DNA of 64,000 nt from the NCBI GenBank assembly GCA_049999725.1, contig JBNGIS010028758.1:58730-122729 (forward strand), written 5' to 3'. The notes beneath the pieces were generated by a model. That model had not been told where the DNA came from. It ran no database searches and worked only from the letters and a program-made list of their open reading frames with translations. The position numbers and the translations under genes are program-made. Below, in pieces: positions 59,848 to 64,000 of this stretch (position 1 is its first letter; every line of letters begins with the position of its first letter). The DNA comes from Haplomitrium mnioides. Taxonomy: Eukaryota; Marchantiophyta; Haplomitriopsida; Calobryales.

Positions 59848-60406
59848 AAAACAACCACTACTTTGAACCAAGAACTGCTACTAGGTTCTTGTTTCAATTG
59901 GCATTCACAAAAACCAATTTCAAAATTTTACCATGCAAAATCATAAACTTGACGTTAATAATATTCGTTTGCAAAAAAAACAATTTTATATATCAAAATG
60001 GCTTACTTTAAGTGCACAATGCATTAAAAACAAATCTTCTTATGAGCATTTTGCCAAAATTGCTTTCATAAATTCATCTTTCAAAAGCATGAGCATTGCC
60101 AAACAAAATATATATAAACAAAACATGATATTTGTTGTCAAACATTCTCAAAACTAACAACAATTGCAAAAATTTGTAAAATTTATAAAAATATTCAAAT
60201 TTCATCAAAATTGTTTTGATGTAGAACCCTAAATTGTTGGCGCAAGAGGACTGTGAAAGAAAATTTGTGAAAAGACTGTTGAAGCCTATGCGCGCATAGA
60301 CAATTGAGACCCAAGTATATGCACGCATTGTATGAAAAATCCCTATGTGCAGGAAGAACTACATCTAACTCGAGCTTGAAAAACTGAAGCCCATGCGTGT
60401 ATGGAC
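59848..60406. other. AT-rich non-satellite DNA
   Basis: No gene seen. The last 130 bp carry words such as ATGCGCGCATAGAC, TATGCACGCATTG and CATGCGTGTATGGAC that resemble the repeat at 63391-63660. This lies beyond the 3' end of the methyltransferase pseudogene. Confidence 0.5.
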
Positions 60407-61710
60407 TGTGAAGCTACTTGCTTCGCCGGTTTCCCCTCATGTGACTTTGGTGTTGAGTGCACATTTAAGATGAGAGGGGAATAGAAGTAAGATTGCACAC
60501 ATCAAATCCCAACAATTCCTATAGAATGTACATAAAAGAAATACTCAATACAAAATCTCTTGCCCAATATCAAACTCTTTACTCCATAAATCTGTCAACA
60601 CTCTCATGCTCTCACCCTTTCTCACTCTCCACAACTCCTCACTCTATTGGAAACCCCTGCTCAAGTGCTTGTCCTCCAATGAGTCTTCTTGGCAACTCCT
60701 CCAAGAGCTCCTCCAAGCGCTTCCCCAATGGTCTCTCCAAGAATGAACTCCCCAAGTGTGAAAATGAAAGTCTAAGCTCAAGCCACTCCAAGTCTCCTTT
60801 GCTCTCTCTTCTCCCTACTTATATACTAGTCTAGCTAATTACCACTAGTAAAACCTAGAGATTCTTTAGCCCTAGGTAAAAGCTAGCCTTTCAATTTAAA
60901 ATTATAAATTATCTCCTAAAGTATCTACTAAAGTATCTTTGCCTTTTCTCAAGAAGCTTCTCATTTGGAGCTTNNNNNNNNNNNNNNNNNNNNNNNNNNN
61001 NNNNNNNNNNNNNNNNNNNNNNNNNNNNNNNNNNNNNNNNNNNNNNNNNNNNNNNNNNNNNNNNNNNNNNNNNNNNNNNNNNNNNNNNNNNNNNNNNNNN
61101 NNNNNNNNNNNNNNNNNNNNNNNNNNNNNNNNNNNNNNNNNNNNNNNNNNNNNNNNNNNNNNNNNNNNNNNNNNNNNNNNNNNNNNNNNNNNNNNNNNNN
61201 NNNNNNNNNNNNNNNNNNNNNNNNNNNNNNNNNNNNNNNNNNNNNNNNNNNNNNNNNNNNNNNNNNNNNNNNNNNNNNNNNNNNNNNNNNNNNNNNNNNN
61301 NNNNNNNNNNNNNNNNNNNNNNNNNNNNNNNNNNNNNNNNNNNNNNNNNNNNNNNNNNNNNNNNNNNNNNNNNTGTATTTTCTGTTATTAAAATACTCTC
61401 TGTTTTGACTTTTCTGCATAGTTCTATTTTACCTTTGATTGATTATAACTCCCGTTTTACAACAGATTTTTCACTTCTGTAAATTGTCACTAATGACAAT
61501 TGACATAAATTACTTACCTATGAAATATCAATTTTAATATGCATCTAATAAGAATATAATTAAGTCTGTACAGATTTTGCTAAAAACCAAAAAAACCATA
61601 TTTCCTCCAATGTCCTTGAAATCCTCCACATCCTTCCTCCAAATACCCCAACTACTATGCCATGAATTTCAAACATAGAAGAAGCCATGTATCCGCCTCA
61701 TGCCTTCACA
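60407..61710 (-). mobile_element. Solo LTR of family A with a 400-N gap
   Basis: The reverse complement of the family A LTR from TGTGAAGCTACTTGCTTCGCC to CGCCTCATGCCTTCACA. It is more diverged than the other copies and its middle is replaced by 400 N (60974-61373). The flanks GGAC and AGAC fit a 4-bp duplication with one change. Without internal sequence it is a solo LTR, unless the gap hides more. Confidence 0.8.
60974..61373. other. Assembly gap, 400 N
   Basis: Exactly 400 N inside the solo LTR; all frames drawn through it are artefacts. Confidence 0.98.
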
Positions 61711-61998
61711 AGACAACTAAAGCGACCACGGACTATTAAGTAATTGGAAGCATGGAATGCAGAAGGCAGTCTAAGAAGGAACAAAAAATGAAAAATGAAA
61801 GTGAACTTCCATGCTAGCATAGACGTCAATGTTAATTTAAATAAAAATCAACACGTTTTGTTCAAAACCCATTTTGCGCAACAAATTGAATTGTGATGAA
61901 TAGACTTAAATTGGATTGGGAGTGGAGCAAGATTGAAACTTCAGCAAATAAAATTTTGTAAACAAAATACTTTATTATGTAGAAAAACTACATCACTC

Positions 61999-63954
61999 TC
62001 ATGCTACAACTCTATCCTCTTTAGGAGGAATTCTCTTATCTAAATCAATTGGATGAGAAGCTTCATCATTTTTAGTCACAAGAGAGTCCCCTAGAGACTT
62101 TCTAGTCCCAGAGATGGCAACAGAATCACCAGTAGCACTTGCAATACCATGAGGAACAGGTTCCTTGTGATAGGCATATACTATGTGCAATTCAGTCATG
62201 TCAGATGGCAAAGAAGCCACTGTCAAAACTCTTTGAGGAATGTTGATAGACTAACGTCTATCATATTCCACGGTGATGCAATTTCACATCAATTTCAAAG
62301 CACAAACAAGGCCTGTGCCAGACCCAGAGCAAAGATCTAAGATCCAATCTTGCTTTGTTGATAAATGGTCAATAAAAATTTTGTAAAAAGCATGGGATTT
62401 TTGATACACATTCATAGGAGCATCATTTCTTGGATGTTTTAGTTTAGCCGATCTAGGAGGACAACTAAACACACTCCGCATAATTTGCCGAAGATGACCA
62501 CTCGTATCAACGGGTTACAAATTGAGCAGCCTCATGCTCCTCTTTCCCTCCTTTGTCCAATAGCCCACAGTCCAATACTCATGGGCATAAGCAATTTATG
62601 GACCACCGGAATAATGAATATTGCTTTTGTCCATGTAGAAAAAAAACACAAATCAGACACTTGAAACAAAGTGTAGGAAAACTAAACAAGGTAAACTAGA
62701 AAACCAAAAAATCAGAAAAGAAATCACCAGATGTCATGGTCGATGGCACAACAAACCTCTAGAAGAGCATCCTCGACGATGCCAAATTGTTGTGAAGAAT
62801 GCATTATCATATTAGACCAAAAATCTGAAGTCATGATTGTTGTAAAAGAGAAAACCATATCAAAAATATCATCTCTAGAAAAAGGTTCATAATCATCGTG
62901 CTTGCAATCTTTAATGTTGTAACCATAAGGAATATCTACAATGGCCAAAGTGAAACATCTAGGTTTCACAAATCCTTTCAATTGACAAGCATTGGACTCT
63001 CCCTGGACTTGGTAATATGCCACGTTGAGTACATCAACTAAGTTCTCATCTTTGTCTCTCATAGCTCCATCAATTGGAAGGGCGACAACATCATTTTGCT
63101 GCCTTGATTTCCACTCTCTAACTTTCTAGCAATGAAGCAGAAAAGCAAGAGGGTAGGAAATAAGTGTTGGGGTCTGGTCTTAATCATCTAGGGCTTCTTC
63201 GATCCCCGATCTTTTTCTCCCTTTTGTAGCTGCCATCAACTTTTGGGCATGTTGCCGTTGAAACATTTTGTCCCCCTATACACAGTAAAAATGAAAAAAA
63301 AAATAAAGACAACAAAAAAACATTTACACTTTAGCAAGGAAGACAATTTGAGCAAAGAGCCTAGAGGTAAAACTAAGATTGACTTTAAAATCCATGCGCG
63401 TAGGGACTCCAAAGTCCGAGCACTAAGACTTCAATGTCTATGCTTGCATGGACTTCAAAGTCCAAGCGCCAAGACTTCAATGTCCATGCACGCAGGGACT
63501 TCAAGTCCCTACATACAGGGATTGCAATGTCCATGCATGCATGGACTTCAAAGTTCGAGCACCAAGATTTCAATGTCCATGCGGGCAGGGACTTCAAGTT
63601 CCTACACGTAGAGGTTGCAATATCTATGCGCCATGGACATTGCAGTCCTTGCGCGGCAAACTAGAGACTCAAAATCATTTTCATTTTAACAAAACACAAT
63701 CTACAATAAATTCAGTGCAACTCTAGACAAATAAATGTAGATTGGAAAAACAAATTTACCAAAAGCTTCTCAAAACTAGAGTAAAATGCAGCCATCTTTG
63801 ACTCTTCTTGAGTGTGGAGAGGGTACTCCTCTCTTACTTCTTCCCAGCTGCTACAATAAAATTTGGAGCGAAAAGATTTCATAATAACTACCAAAACTTT
63901 ATATCTCTGTACCTCACGAGACATTTCTTCCATTGAAAGCTCTCGGACTTCCAC
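61999..63954 (-). pseudogene. Beta-class DNA amino-methyltransferase-like pseudogene
   Basis: Minus strand, with introns. A first visible exon (63760-63954) lies between an AG (GAAATTAG) and a GTAAAT donor; it is charged and helical. A second candidate lies near 63181-63275. A third (about 62730-63126) carries VDIPYGYN, which fits catalytic motif IV (D/N/S-P-P-Y) with Ile at the second place. After about 80 bp of probable intron, one frame continues to 61999 with YQKSHAFYKIFIDHL and ILDLCSGSGTGLVCALKL, matching SAM-binding motifs X and I, then ITVEYD. Motif IV before motif I is the beta-class order, which includes N4-cytosine and N6-adenine DNA methylases. Four in-frame stops interrupt the last exon (near 62595, 62517, 62282 and 62252), so this copy is dead or badly decayed. 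Target base and origin are unknown. Confidence 0.6.
63391..63660 (+). repeat. 93-bp tandem repeat with CCATGCATGCATGG-type palindromes
   Basis: A half unit (63405-63450) and two units of about 93 bp (63451-63543, 63544-63636), each starting GACT-T/C-CAAAGT-C/T-C. Every unit holds variants of TCCATGCRYGCAKGGACTTC; 63532-63545 is the perfect palindrome CCATGCATGCATGG. It lies in a probable intron of the methyltransferase-like pseudogene. The overlapping plus and minus frames are repeat translation. Confidence 0.8.
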
Positions 63955-64000
63955 CTAATTTCAAACTGATATTTTTACTTCGTTAGGAAGACCCTGAAGG

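Noticed and set aside
63243-63726. Overlapping 76-122 codon frames on both strands.
   Set aside because: They translate the 93-bp tandem repeat in three frames and have no support as genes.

Overview
The window looks like nuclear heterochromatin from a land plant with a repeat-rich genome. It holds degenerate Ty3/gypsy and Ty1/copia LTR retrotransposons nested in one another and in a tandem satellite. Four runs of N (two of 100, two of 400) mark scaffold gaps. The copia primer-binding site (TGGTATCAGAGC), the gypsy pol motifs and the many nested LTRs are typical of plants. I cannot name the species. No rRNA, tRNA, CRISPR array or intact protein-coding gene was recognised.

Layout. 1-524: unassigned flank. 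525-8270: decayed Ty3/gypsy element A1 (+). 8271-10732: unassigned AT-rich DNA. 10733-13110: satellite block 1, ending in a 102-bp copia LTR fragment (13111-13212). 13213-29977: a minus-strand tandem array of a second gypsy-like family B (LTR-internal-LTR-internal-LTR), whose middle LTR is split by a second family A element, A2 (15825-23398, 4-bp target duplication GAAC). 29978-31978: satellite block 2. 31979-38435: a complete but dead Ty1/copia element (target duplication GTAAC), itself carrying a minus-strand solo LTR of family A (32616-33792). 38436-59847: the main satellite, interrupted by three more insertions: a probable solo LTR of family C (41031-42473), a solo LTR of family B (42759-45184, target duplication GTAGC) and a two-LTR, GC-richer element D (45963-51524, target duplication TACAT). 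59848-64000: non-satellite DNA with another family A solo LTR (60407-61710) and, on the minus strand, the broken remains of an intron-containing gene resembling a beta-class DNA amino-methyltransferase (61999-63954, possibly continuing past the window end).

The satellite is the backbone. Its monomers are about 75-80 bp and fall into four classes (A-B-C-D) that follow one another in fixed order, giving a higher-order unit of about 305 bp. When the dated insertions are removed the satellite reads through each junction, so blocks 2 and 3 were one array of about 14 kb. Blocks 1 and 2 are copies of one segment: both end in the same copia insertion junction.

All retroelement reading frames are interrupted. 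Most in-frame stops in the copia element are TAG, and aligned positions in the gypsy copies show TGG or CAG changed to TAG. This is what long-term CHG methylation and deamination would give. The two family A copies lost different catalytic residues. The most unusual content is the four-class higher-order satellite and the methyltransferase-like pseudogene; neither can be called new without database searches.
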